A DNA stretch of 64,000 nucleotides from Boletus sp. NGJ. Taxonomy: Eukaryota > Basidiomycota > Agaricomycetes > Boletales > Boletaceae. The notes under the pieces were generated by a model. That model made no database searches, had not been told where the DNA came from, and saw only the letters and a program-made list of their open reading frames with translations. Position 1 is the stretch's first letter; every line of letters begins with the position of its first letter. A program made the position numbers and the translations under genes. This document shows positions 12,020-22,408 of this stretch, one piece after another. The stretch covers positions 248,001 to 312,000 of the forward strand of contig JAGTXK010000134.1 in NCBI GenBank assembly GCA_019096195.1, read 5' to 3'.

Positions 12020-12650
12020 CTAAGGACACTGATATGAAGCATGCACAATCGTGTCATCAACATGACATTATTAGGCACATGCTGCTGCTTATCATGCTGG
12101 CAATGCCTGGTCAATTGAATCAAATCGTTATCATTCCATTTTCATGCCCATTCCAAGGGGCTTCTGATGTAATACTCTGGTGTTGTAAGCTGCTGGCATT
12201 ATAATGGCTTTTGGAAATTTGCGACAAAGTAGGAAGTTGGTTCAAACCTTATATCACTTGAACACTGGGCAAGTGCAAACAATATCAGTAAGCATTTCAA
12301 GTATGAAGCCATACAACCACTAATGGAGCCAAAGGCACATGAAGGTGTTCATTGTTTCCTTGTTGTTGCAGCATCCTCTAGCAATGAGATCGACATTAAA
12401 ATCAGCATTTGGAAAAAGTGCATACATTTGACTAGAGAAATCAACAATGAACTCAAAACTGGATTGGGCATCCTCAGAACACTTGTGCAGATCTTGATTC
12501 ACCTATTGGCAATCAGAATGATAATGCTTCTTGCATCCCAACCCTAGTGAGACATTTCATCTGAGCAATGGAATCATCTAATGTCATAAAGAATTATCAA
12601 CAATGGGGCTCATCTGTGCATAGTCTCTTCAAGATATGGAACAAGTATGA
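12020..12650. other. No recognisable gene
   Basis: AT-rich sequence with short open stretches on both strands (for example 12323-12547, plus) and no motif. It may include the 5' flank of the Plavaka element; no terminal repeat could be identified. Confidence 0.4.
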
Positions 12651-13654
12651 ATATTGTAACAGTGTCAAAGTTGACAATACATTCCAAGTGTTAAAGTGGA
12701 TGCAGCACAAGATAGGACAATAGGGGGTAAGTGAGAAACATTTCGGAACTCCTGTTCCTGAGGGCATTGAAGTTGACAACACCTTCCTTACATCTAAAAG
12801 TTAGTGGACAACACATGGAAACTCTCACTGATGAACACTCATCCAGTGACTATTTTGCTTTTTTCAGCTATTTCAGCTATTTCACTAACTAATTCAGTTA
12901 TTCCTTTTTTGTAATCAAAAACCATGTGGCTTGCCTGCCCGCTTGCCCGGCATGAGAAGCTGTGACCTATCCACTGCCCAGTAGCACAGCCACTGCCCAC
13001 TTGATTCCCTGCAATTGATTCCATGGCCATTTCGACTGTTTTGACTGATAACAACTGATCTCTGTCTTGCTCCTCCATCACTCTCTCTCTGCAATTTCTG
13101 CTCTTCTCTCATATCTTTGCTGCTTTCCCACGCGATCCACAGTGTTAAGTGGTGCCTTGGGTCATTATCTAAGATTTCATTTTCCTGTTCCCTCGCTGCC
13201 TTTAGAGGAGCCCCTTGAAAGGGCAGAATTACATTTCAATTGTTGTGATTTCGTAGTCCTCTCCCTTGAGGGTGATTAGTCCACACTGGGGTTGTGCCTG
13301 GTTTGCAAGGGACAACTGGGAGCAACTGTGGTCACACAGTCCCAGGCTGAGTCTACATAAAGTATATAACTACATAGTGTATATACATTCTTTGGCTAGG
13401 ATAAGGATAGTCCAGGTTGGCTATTGACTGGATATCCTTCTGGAAAAGTGTCAAGGGACCCTTTTCTGTAAGTTGTCACAATTATAAGGCTGGATTTGCC
13501 TGGTCAAAGTCTGATTCTAATATATAATACCAGATCCACTTTTACATTGTCTGTGTATCTCAAGAAAGAAGTTTGCTGACTGTTGTGATCAATGTAAGTG
13601 ATATGTGTAGTTTATATTCTGTATATAGTGTTATTAATGTTTCAATTCAATGTT

Positions 13655-14108
13655 AGGGCTTCACCTCCAACATCACCTCAGCATGCATGGAGTGCTGCTC
13701 GCCAGACTGAACGTGACCAACATCAAATTGGCTCTCCTTCCTCCCATCATCATCCACGTTCTCCTCCTCAAAATATGCCTCAGAACATCCATAATGCTTT
13801 AATGGTATGTTGTCATATGTTTATTGTGTGTATAATATGAATAGTATATTGATTGAGTTTTTCAGCATCATCCTCCTGTGCCTGTAGATCTATATCCAGG
13901 CATACCATGTCATTTAATTGAGTGTCATGATGTTCAAAGAATGCGCCATCTACATTCACCATCACCTCCATCTATGTTTTCTGCTGGTTCTTATTCTGTC
14001 CCAGCAATATCTTATTCCAATCAGCCAGCAGCACCACCTCCTATGTTTCCATCTGTTCTAGGATCTGATCCTTTTTTGGACTATCAACCTTTTGTGCCAC
14101 CACATTAG
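13655..14108 (+). CDS. Pro/Ser-rich cargo gene of Helitron A (hypothetical)
   Basis: Two exons are visible. The first reads ASPPTSPQHAWSAARQTERD ... SPPQNMPQNIHNAL and ends at GTATGT (13804). The second starts after TTTCAG (about 13866) with HHPPVPVDLYPGIPCHLIE and runs to a stop at 14106-14108. Helitron B has a homologous gene (ARQAEHDQRQLGSSPS, then HPPVPVQQYPGIPCHQI), so this is a family-wide cargo rather than a chance capture. Low complexity prevents functional assignment. Confidence 0.5.
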
Positions 14109-14467
14109 CCTGCCATTATTCCTCAAAGGGGTGTTTTGGACAATAGAGTTGATTACAATGCCAGATTAATAGAAAACTTCATCAAAATTGGTGCAATAGA
14201 CATTCAGATCATCATTCTGCTGCTCCTCAACCTGTGAATGCTCAGGCTGGCCCTGCATATCCTTCCTCCATTCAGGCTTATCAACATACCATTGACTTTC
14301 AACAACATGAAACTTGGAACTTTGATTCAATTGTACTATAGTTGTATGACATGTAACAGAGTATATTGTTTTGAAATGAAAGTACTAGAATGAATTCTTT
14401 ACTCCTTTGAAACTAAAAATTACAACTGCTGTATTCAAGATTCACATCCTCCAAAAAACACAAATAC

Positions 14468-14649
14468 CGAATCCAAGCGCAGTGCCAAAGGCACGAAGCG
14501 AGGATTCGCATTTACCCCCCAAAAAATAGCAATTACCGAATCCAAGCGCAAGTGCCGAAGGCACGAAAGCGAGGATTCGCATTTGCCCCCAAAAAATAGC
14601 GACTACCGAATCCAAGCGCAAGTGCCGAAGGCACGAAAGCGAGGATTCG
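14468..14649 (+). repeat. Three tandem hairpin units near the Helitron A 3' end
   Basis: Units at 14468-14508, 14537-14579 and 14607-14649 each fold as a stepped hairpin: outer CGAATCC/GGATTCG, middle GCGC/GCG, inner GTGCC-GAA-GGCAC (the first unit has an A for G in the loop). They precede the final terminator hairpin at 14665-14681. Confidence 0.85.
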
Positions 14650-14827
14650 CTGGTCCCCCCCCTATTGGGCCTTCGGCCCAACAGCAAGCCACCAGCTTGT
14701 TGAAATGGTTGCAGAAGACAGGGGGGCAGGAGACCAATGAGAAATGATTTGAAACTCCTAATTGCAAGGGCATTGAGGTTGACATATTCCAAGCATCAAA
14801 GTGGATGCAGCATCACCAGCCAGGAAG

Positions 14828-15477
14828 ATAAGAGATAAGCAAGAAACAGATTAAAGTTTCAGTCAAGCAGCACCCAGAGACAGTGCATGGAGTAGGTATG
14901 CCAACAAAAGAGATGGTGCATGAGAAGAACAATTGGGTGTCTGTGCCTCTGGATTCTGGCCATACAGAGGAGCTGAGTGATGGTTGGGCTGGAGCTGGTG
15001 AAATGGGATTAGGTAGTGTTACAAAGGATTGTACCCTACTGATCTGTAGCCAATGATTACAGACATTTTCTTGCATGACACAATATTGTACTTTCATCTA
15101 AAACTCTAATGATGAGCATGCTTTGTACCACCAGAGCAGAAGAAGTGTTTGTGAGAAATGTCCTGGTTGATATAGTGAACCAAATTTAGTACTCACATGA
15201 GTGGAAGTCCAAATTTGATATGTGATGAGTCACTCAATGGCTGGTGTATATTTACATAAATGAATACAATGGCCTACCCTTGGACTTGTGACTTACTTGT
15301 TATAGTATTCCTACTTCCCCTTTCATATATAGCTATGCCTCATAACTGTCTATGTCACACCTTGTAGCTGTCTCCAATCCAGTGTCTGTCCCACTTAGAA
15401 GCACTGCTCCAGCCAGATAGTATCTCAGTTCCAATTCCATTACTCACCCTCCATTATGAACTCCATTACTAATACTA
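14828..15477. other. No recognisable gene
   Basis: AT-rich sequence. No coding exon, repeat boundary or RNA gene can be supported. Confidence 0.4.
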
Positions 15478-16180
15478 TCATTCCAACTGTATATAAACTC
15501 TCAATACTATATTTGTAGACTTAGTTTGAATATTAACTGTGAACACCACTCCTGTCCTCCATTCAAGTCTCAATGACTCACTTCGACCTCTGCTCAACTT
15601 GGCATTTGACCACACTAAGTCTAAACCTCTGATCTTCCTATGTCCATCAAAATCCAGGACATCAGACTTGAGCAAGGATGCACCACATAAGGTGAAACCA
15701 AGTTCCAACACCCTCAAGTAACTCCGGTCCATCAGAGTTGCATTGGAGTTGTCCATTTCTAACAGTGGATTGGTGAATGCATATATTCTTTTAACTGGTT
15801 TTGAACCCTGTGGAGCAAATATATCAGTGTCCAATTCAGTACTGACATAGTGCCACCATACTATATTCTTGACTTGAAGTACACTTTCCACCTCATTTTC
15901 CACATCACTCTCTTCAGAACTCATCTCATGTTCACCTAGGGTCAAGACAAGATGCTGGAGCCATTCCCACACAGGAAGGTCGTCATTATTATCTATAGTC
16001 TTCAGGATAACAGTGTGATCAAGAATTGTCATTCTGCAGTGGAATTTCTAAGTATGATAATTAGTACCTGAATCTAATAATTCCAAATAACTTACATTTC
16101 GGCGATGAGTGGCTTGTTGACTTTCTTTTGCAATCTATAACTTCTGACCTAGTAGTCATGCCTCAACTTCAGTAGGTGAT
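15478..16180 (-). CDS. Hypothetical protein of a transposon-associated family (acidic SSEESDVENEVE motif)
   Basis: A stop-free exon (about 16047-15478) follows a short exon ending at 16093 (LQKKVNKPLIAEM, donor GTAAGT). Residues include VWEWLQHLVLTLGEHEMSSE, an acidic stretch, and DIFAPQGSKPVKRIYAFTNP. From memory, hypothetical proteins with a similar SSEESD...ADIFAPQGSKPVKR pattern are common in Agaricomycete genomes close to Plavaka-type transposons. It lies between a Helitron and a Ty3/gypsy element. It may be the tail of a longer, broken gene; its start was not found and the function is unknown. Confidence 0.5.
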
Positions 16181-16461
16181 TCCTAACTGCCTGAGGTCCC
16201 CAGTTTTGGCTGAGCATTCCTCCATAGTATATGGAGCTGCTTGTAATGGCCATACAAGACATCAAGGATATAATTGTCTGACTTCTTCACTGGCCAATTT
16301 TGCTCTTCATATTATGCTTGAAGCTCACAAAGTAGGATATTCAGAACTTTACCATTCCATAACAAAGAATAATTGTGGGTGAGATTGAAGGTAAGAGTGT
16401 TTGCATCAGTAGGCCCAGGGCCATCTTCTTGTTCATATACATGCACATCTGCTGCAGAAGC

Positions 16462-16945
16462 TGTTATGAGTCCCTTTCGGAAAACAAAACCACAAGGCTC
16501 GGAAATGCGTTGCAGGCTACACGAGTCCTGGCTGAACGAATCAGGAGGGGAGTCTTAGTCCTGGATATTCCCAACCCTACGACGGCCTGAAGACCGAAGC
16601 TAATGGATTGTTGGAGGAAGATACAAGTGGATTAGACTGGGGTACCAGTCGTCTAAGTGCTAGTTTATATACATGAGAGAAGTGCGCACGGACCATGCTG
16701 TGCGTGTGATAAATTACTACGTATGGTAAGACGGAGATTAAGAGGGCTGTGTGAGAAGAGCGGAAATTAAAAGGTCGTGGATCACATGAGGTATGATGTC
16801 ATATGACGTCATAGGTTCTAGACCTATCATGTGATGTGTTCCCACGGTCACGTGCACAGTCACGTGACTTATGAAGAAGAAGTTTGAAGAAAATGAAGAA
16901 GTAAGTGATCGTTTGAAAAGTTTGAAAATTTCCCATATTATTACA
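16462..16945 (-). repeat. 3' LTR of family 1 element
   Basis: TGTTATGAGT to ATTATTACA on the plus strand. It contains two CACGTG palindromes, a TGACGTCA palindrome and, on the minus strand, a TATATAAA box before the self-primer 12-mer. Confidence 0.95.
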
Positions 16946-16960
16946 CTACCCCCTCTTTAA
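16946..16960 (-). other. Polypurine tract
   Basis: On the minus strand this reads TTAAAGAGGGGGTAG, directly before the 3' LTR. Confidence 0.9.
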
Positions 16961-17008
16961 GACTCGAATTCCAGGCGAGTCGTTGTTTTTTCGTTTTCGG
17001 TGAAATTT

Positions 17009-17332
17009 TCATAAGGCGAGAATAAAGAAGCGAATGCTGATAACGATAAGACCACGAAGCTTGCGTGGTGCGGAAGGGTTAAGACGATGGAAATCTTGTA
17101 CTGCATCCGGTGCAGTTACGTGAATGTCTTCAGATTCCCAAGTTCGATCGGTTTCGTCGTAACCTTTCCAATGAACCAAATATTCTATTTTGCCTTTCTT
17201 CAACCTGGAAGCGGCGATATAATCAACTTCGAATTGCTCTTCTCCTTCTTCGTCAATTTCTATAGCGTCTGGTCGAGATTTAGGCTGTCCAGGCAGCGTA
17301 TCTCTATATGGTTTGACGCGAGAAATGTTCAC
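17009..17332 (-). pseudogene. Chromodomain tail of the gypsy integrase
   Basis: This frame continues the integrase after a one-base insertion near 17500, where the large frame to the right runs off into a stop at 17457. The chromodomain has the hallmark IEYLVHWKGYDETDRTWE and VTAPDAVQDFHRL segments. Such domains bind modified histones and steer chromovirus integration. It is identical in layout to the decayed copy at 1735-1885. With the indel removed the frame would be continuous; as written it is separate. Confidence 0.88.
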
Positions 17333-17456
17333 AGTTGGATGGATGTGAACAGAATTAGGTAGTTTGAGCGTTACGGCGTTAGGAAGTACCCGAGTGATAA
17401 CGTAAGGGCCAATCCATTTTTGTGTGAGTTTTTTCGCCGTATAAGGAAGTTTTAAT

Positions 17457-19187
17457 TTATCTGTTGAAAGCCAGACTTGCTGACCAATAGAATATTCGTG
17501 GTGCTGTAGATCGTTTTTTATCGGAAGAGGTGATCATCCTCTCTCGTGTAGCTTCCAGCGCTTCTTCAATCTCCTTATGATTTCGCCCAATTTCGTCTGC
17601 AAAACCCGTGAGATTCCCTTCGAAACCCATACGCGGTATGTAGTTTCGTGTTACTTTAAAGGGAATTTCTCCAGTGGCTGTAGTGACGGTGTTGTTGTGA
17701 GAGAATTGGGCTAATTTCAACCATTCGACCCATTCGTTTTGTTTCTTTCCGGCATACGCGCGGAGATACTGCTCGAGATCTCGGTTAACGCGTTCGGTTT
17801 GTCCGTCTGTTTGCGGATGATATGCCGTAGAGATTTTTTGTTTTATACCAAGAAGCTTACAAAGCTCTTGGGTGAAAGCAGAAACGAATTGTGGTCCTCG
17901 ATCTGATACGAGGGTAGAGGGAAGTCCATGTGTTGACCAGACATGGTCTCTAAATAGGATAGCTAGATCTTTCGAAGAACAAGTATCGTATGTTGGTATA
18001 AAAATAACTTCTTTTGAAAATCTGTCCACAACAACGCAAATAGCCGTAAAAGATTGTGATGGCGGTAAGCCTGTGATGAAATCTACTGATAAATCTTCCC
18101 ATGGTCTTTTTGCCGCGGGAAGAGGAATAACTTTTCCTGCCGGTGCATTTTGCTTACCCTTCGTGAGGGCGCACACTTGGCAGTGATCTACGTAAGTTTT
18201 TACGTCCTTTGTGACTCCTGGCCACGAGAAATATCGAGAGAGAGTATGTATAGTTTTTGAATGACCGCCGTGTCCTGCAATAGGCGAGTCATGGCATAAT
18301 GTAATGATTTCTGTACGTAAAGATTCAGGTACGTAGATTTGATCTTTTTCGTTTTTGAATAGATTAAGTTCTGAGTAGAAAAGGAAATTGTTTATAGCAT
18401 CGACGTTATGTTTTTTAGATTCTTTTTGTATTTTTGTCATAAGATCAGAAGAAAGAGAAACGTGGTTTATAAATATAGAAGGAGGAAGAACGGTGACGTT
18501 TTGATTGTGATCTACAACTGCGTCACCGTGATCTGGTCGTCGAGATAAAGCATCGGCTCTTCCATTGGACGATCCAGGTTTGTAAACGAAAGAATAATTA
18601 AATTCTTGAAGAAGTGCGTGCCAACGTGCTTGACGTCCGCTAAGCGTTTGAGGCTTCTTCCAATATTCTAGATTCTTGTGGTCGGTCCAGATTTCAAATC
18701 CTTCGCGACCTATTAAATAATGACGCCATTCTTCTAATGCGCGTATAACTGCAAGCAGTTCTTTATCGTAGATTGGGTAATTGCGCTCTGCGCTGTCAAA
18801 AGAGTGAGAGATAAAGGCGACTGGTCGCCAGTTACCATCGTTGCATAATGTGGAGAGCACTGCTCCCGTGGCGATGTCTGAAGCATCGGTTTCCACACGC
18901 ATTTCTTGATCGCGATTAGGATACGCGAGAAGTGGTGCTTCCGTGAATTTTCTTTTTAGGTTGATGAATGCTTCTTGTTGATCTGGACCCCATTTGAATG
19001 GAACGTCTTTCTTGGTAAGATCGTTCAAGGGTCGTGCGATTTGCGCGAAGCCTTCTATGAATCGTCTATAATAATTACAGAGTCCGAGAAAGCCTTGAAG
19101 TTGCTTCAAGCGAGTAGGAATTGGCCAATCCATGACCCCAGCTACTTTCTTCGACTGCATTTCTACCCCCTCTTTAGATACCACCAT
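17457..19187 (-). pseudogene. Gypsy pol: RT thumb, RNase H and integrase
   Basis: A 576-codon open frame holds the RT connection (QLQGFLGLCNYYRRFIEGFA), RNase H (VETDASDIATGAVLS, then HSFDSAERNYPIYDKELLAV, then WTDHKNLEYW), the integrase zinc finger (HGGHSKTIHTLSRYF, DHCQVC) and the integrase catalytic core ([40 protein letters not shown]). All catalytic residues look present. A one-base shift near 19185 separates it from the RT palm, and one near 17500 separates it from the chromodomain. Confidence 0.93.
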
Positions 19188-19878
19188 TCCTAGGAAATCT
19201 ACTTTTGTCTGCCGAGAAGGTACACTTTTCTGGTTTTACGTAAAGGTCGTTTTCGCGGAGACGGCGTAAAACTTCCTTTACAACTTCTTCGTGTTGTTCT
19301 TTTGTCTTTTTTGAGGTAAATATCATGACGTCGTCGATGTAGATGACGACTACCGCATACATGTCGTTAAATATATCGTTCATCATAGTTTGGAATGTAG
19401 GAGGGGAGTTCGTGAGACCGAAATACATAACGGTAGGTTCGTATGCTCCAATAGGGGTAACGAATGCTGCTTTCCATTCGTCGCCTTCTTTGATGCGGAC
19501 ATTGTTATAGCCCCATCGGAGATCCATAGCCGTAAATAGATCCGCATTTTTGAGTCGATCAATTAATTGCGGAATAAGAGGGAGTGGATAGGAATTCTTG
19601 ATTGTTCCTTCGTTTAAATAGCGGTAGTCCATAACCATTCGTTTTTTGCCGTCTTTTTTAGGAATGAAGAAGACGGGAGATGTCTGTGGAGATTTGGAGG
19701 GTTTGACGTAACCCTTTTTGACTTCCTTTTCGATAAACGTTCTGACTTCTTCCATCTCGATGTCCGAAAGGGGAATAACACGTCCTTTCTTGGGGATGAA
19801 GTCTTCTTTGAGATCGATTGCGTGATCCCAATGTTTTCGTAAAGGCATCCTTTGAGATTCTTTCTCCGAGAAAGACAT
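19174..19878 (-). pseudogene. Gypsy pol: reverse transcriptase palm and fingers
   Basis: The RT domain shows PVFFIPKKDGKKRMVMDYR, AMDLRWGYNNVRIKEGDE, YFGLTNSPPTFQTMMND and the catalytic VVIYIDDVMIF box. It overlaps the protease frame at its start and the RNase H frame at its end through one-base shifts. Sequence quality within the domain is otherwise intact. Confidence 0.93.
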
Positions 19879-19879
19879 C

Positions 19880-20641
19880 TAGAAATTCGTGATAAGTTAA
19901 TGGAACTTTTTCTTTTAGTCCTTCTTCTATTGTACGTAGTTGAGCCGGCTCGTAAGAAGAAGTGGGTCCTAGGCCCATAATTTTACAGTATGAGGTACAT
20001 CGAGGAAACGTAATTGTCTGTTTTACCCAATCGATGTCAGGGTTATGACGATATAGCCAGTCATACCCGATGATCATTCGATGAGTGCCTAATTTAGATA
20101 TATAAGCGTCTATTACTTCGTAGTGTCCTTCGATTTCCACCATCAGGGTTACCGCATGACGGATCGGTCCGATTGCTCCTTCCGAACCGTCAGCGTTATG
20201 TATCTTAATGGGGTTGTCGATGGTATAAAAAGGTATTCCGTGTCTTTTTACATAGTCCTGATCGATAAACGTATGCGACGCTCCCGAATCCAGGAGGGAC
20301 TGGAAACGGTAACGCGACCACTGGCCGTTAACGTTGCACGATACTATGGTTTCAAGAGAGAACTCTCCACCATAGGAAAGCGTAGATGCTTGGTTTAACG
20401 TGACCTTTGTGGGTTTATATATATTCGATATTTTTTGTTGTTTTACGAGGGAATTAAGTACACTTAATTCTGGTGCCACGCTCAATTGAGACGCCCTCGC
20501 AGATTTCATAGATAATTTACGTAGTACAGCGGAGAGATCAGAGATAGGGAAATCGGTATGTGTACATGTCGTAAGAGAAGATGAAAGAGAGAAGAAAGTT
20601 CTTGCCGCTGAGTTCCCTCTGTACTCATTGGCGCTGTCCAT
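19880..20641 (-). pseudogene. Gypsy protease domain
   Basis: The aspartic protease signature LLDSGASHTFIDQDYVKRHG is present, followed by GYDWLYRHNPDIDW, the usual second half-site (flap and DWL region) of Ty3/gypsy proteases. The frame starts with MDSANEY at 20641, shortly after the gag frame ends, and goes out of frame with RT near 19870. Confidence 0.9.
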
Positions 20642-20682
20642 TTAAAGCCTGTGCAGCTCGGGCTTTTGCTTCTACCTCGAAT

Positions 20683-21794
20683 TTATCTCTGATAGTACGC
20701 TTCCGCCTCATCGGAAACGTAAGTCCTTGCTGCTACGCTTGGTGCCGCCGTAGCTACGGGAGGTTGCGGGAGAGGTCGTTGCGCATATGCGCGAGATTGG
20801 GATTCGTTAAAAAAATGGGGATACTCGTTTTCTCCCTGATTTTGCTCGACGTACGAGCCTTGATTCCAGTCCCAAATCTGGCGTTGCATGGGCGGACGAC
20901 CTGTCCTTTTGAAAGGGTTCGTCGGGCAGTTAGGTTTTATGTGGCCGGGTTTGCCACAATGGAAACAGGTGCGAGTTTCCTTGGAGGGTCCAGCCTGCTG
21001 GACACCTATCTCCATGGGCGCGCCGCGACCCGGTTGAGTTCCTACTGCCGTGTAGGTTGGACGATAAGAATTTTGTGGGGGTTGCCCACGGGGAGGAGGG
21101 AAGGATGATGCGGGGGTTGAGATCTGTGAGGAGGACCACGCTCGTTTACGATCTGTTCGAATGCCCGCCCTATGTACTCTGTAGTTTATGACTAGAGTCT
21201 TCGTAGTCAAAATTGCGGGCGGGGCTGTTCAAGACGAGAACGTTCGTAAATTTTGTAGTCTACCGCCTTTTTCAGTAGAACTGCAGCGTGGTGGTCGTCG
21301 ATGTACGACTCTTTCCTTAAGATCTCGAATCGTTGGAGGAACAGGTCAATAGGATGACCATTTTGTTTTAAGGTCTCGAGTTTCCTTAATGACTCGTGGG
21401 CCAGAGTGTCGATGCAGAAATGGGTTTTTATCTGCTCCTGCAACCTGTTCCAAGTGGGCCATGCAGTCGGCTCCTTTTGCCGGCTAGCAAGACCCCGTTT
21501 GCGTCCGTCTCGATGGTAGCTTCCTCATCGAGGTAGTGCTCCATGATTAATTGTGCGAAGGCTTCTGCTTTTCCTTCGAGACGGGAGAGGACAGCGATGT
21601 CCATGATCTTGTTGTTTTTCCATGTTCTGGGCGTCAACCCAGAGACGGAGCTTTATCCACCAGGGGCGGAATGATGACCTTGTGCCGTCCCATTTCCCAG
21701 GATCGGCGATCTTCTTTGTGATGTTTTCCTTGTCGCGTTCCTGAGTAAGGTCGGCGAGTTTCTTGACCAGCTCGTCAATGTCGACTCTAGACAT
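20683..21794 (-). pseudogene. Gypsy gag with zinc knuckle, frameshifted
   Basis: Three overlapping frames make up gag: MSRVDIDELVKKLADLTQER at 21794, a capsid-like middle part (21637-21428, then 21443-21207, with LAHESLRKLETLKQNGHPID), and a C-terminal part (21210-20683) with the CX2CX4HX4C knuckle CFHCGKPGHIKPNCP at about 20920. The shifts are single-base and lie near 21640, 21440 and 21205. The capsid binds and packages the element RNA. Confidence 0.88.
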
Positions 21795-22035
21795 ATCGTG
21801 GGTTGGGCCTTAGGAGTGATGTGGGGCGGAGGTAAGAGCGGAAGTATTGGATGCGGTAAAGGGCGAATGCGGAGGATGGGCGGAGAGGTCTGACTTTGTC
21901 GGGGTTTCTTGTATAGTTTTCCTTTTCCTTCGTCGGTCTTCTTTCAGAACCTTACTACCAGATATCTTGCAATCCGGTTCTGGGGTTCCTACGCCTTCGT
22001 AGGAGTCGAAGTATAGATCGTTAAAAATGGTGGGC

Positions 22036-22301
22036 GACGGTGGTAGGGGGACCGGAGTATAACTGCTTTTACTACAAGCAGGTGTAGCACAGGAGAAAGG
22101 CGAGATAAATCCCCCTAACGCTACTTCGTGACGTCACAGGTGATCACGAGAACCTGGGTTCACTATCGTAGAACCAGCGTACGCTTAGGTCGGCAACCAC
22201 CTAAGAAGTGGGGCTAGTGCACTATGCCCGGCAGCAACGTTATCCTTATTTATGACGCCGGACGAGCGTATATTCAAGCGTTTCGGCGAGTGCTTTTCTC
22301 G
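22036..22301 (-). ncRNA. Conserved structured leader RNA of gypsy family 1
   Basis: Between the primer-binding site and gag this untranslated block aligns with 56584-56847 of the unrelated-LTR element. Stem-loops (plus coordinates): 22287-22301 (CGAG/CTCG), 22211-22229 (GGGC/GCCC stem with palindromic GTGCAC loop), 22184-22205 (CTTAGGT/ACCTAAG), 22154-22177 (CTGGTTC/GAACCCAG around loop TACGATAGT) and 22063-22081 (CTGCTT/AAGCAG with loop GTAGTAA). Several stems differ from the other element by compensatory changes with loops kept. A role in RNA dimerisation, packaging or translation start is inferred only. Confidence 0.7.
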
Positions 22302-22394
22302 TCACCGTCAAGTGGTGAATACTATGCAGATGTCCCTTAAAACGCTGGGCCCGCGTATATCTCCTTAGCTCTGGAGTCCGAGCGTTGTGTATCG

Positions 22395-22406
22395 CAGTCT
22401 AATCCA
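22395..22406 (-). other. Primer-binding site, self-complementary to the element RNA 5' end
   Basis: On the minus strand it reads TGGATTAGACTG, 2 nt after the 5' LTR. It is the exact reverse complement of CAGTCTAATCCA in the LTR (22584-22573 on the minus strand), which lies about 32 bp after the TATATAAA box. No tRNA needs to be invoked. Confidence 0.72.
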
Positions 22407-22408
22407 AG

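Larger units (their letters stand above)
12793..14699 (+). mobile_element. Non-autonomous Helitron copy A
   Basis: The element starts TCTAAAAGTTAGTGGAC, sits between A and T of the target without duplication, and ends CTTG. A hairpin TTGGGCCTTCGGCCCAA (14665-14681) lies 18 nt before the end. The 5' end matches the Helitron at 50932-53532, and the central coding parts are homologous. The 3' terminal tetranucleotide is CTTG where Helitrons normally have CTRR (copy B has CTAG). There is no Rep/helicase gene, so movement would need an autonomous relative. Reconstruction of the flanking reading frame supports both ends. Confidence 0.82.
12655..14827 (+). pseudogene. Tandem peptide-repeat gene remnant, split by a Helitron
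   Basis: Before the Helitron (12655-12792) and after it (14700-14827) the plus strand encodes related units of about 32 residues. Examples are VDNTFQVLKWMQHKIGQ, then GTPVPEGIEVDNTFLT, then LKWLQKTGGQETNEK, then KGIEVDIFQASKWMQHH. Removing 12793-14699 joins VDNTFLT to LKWLQ in frame, at the same length as the neighbouring unit. Stops occur (for example TAG at about 12721 and TGA at about 14748), so it is no longer coding. I do not recognise the protein family. Confidence 0.6.
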
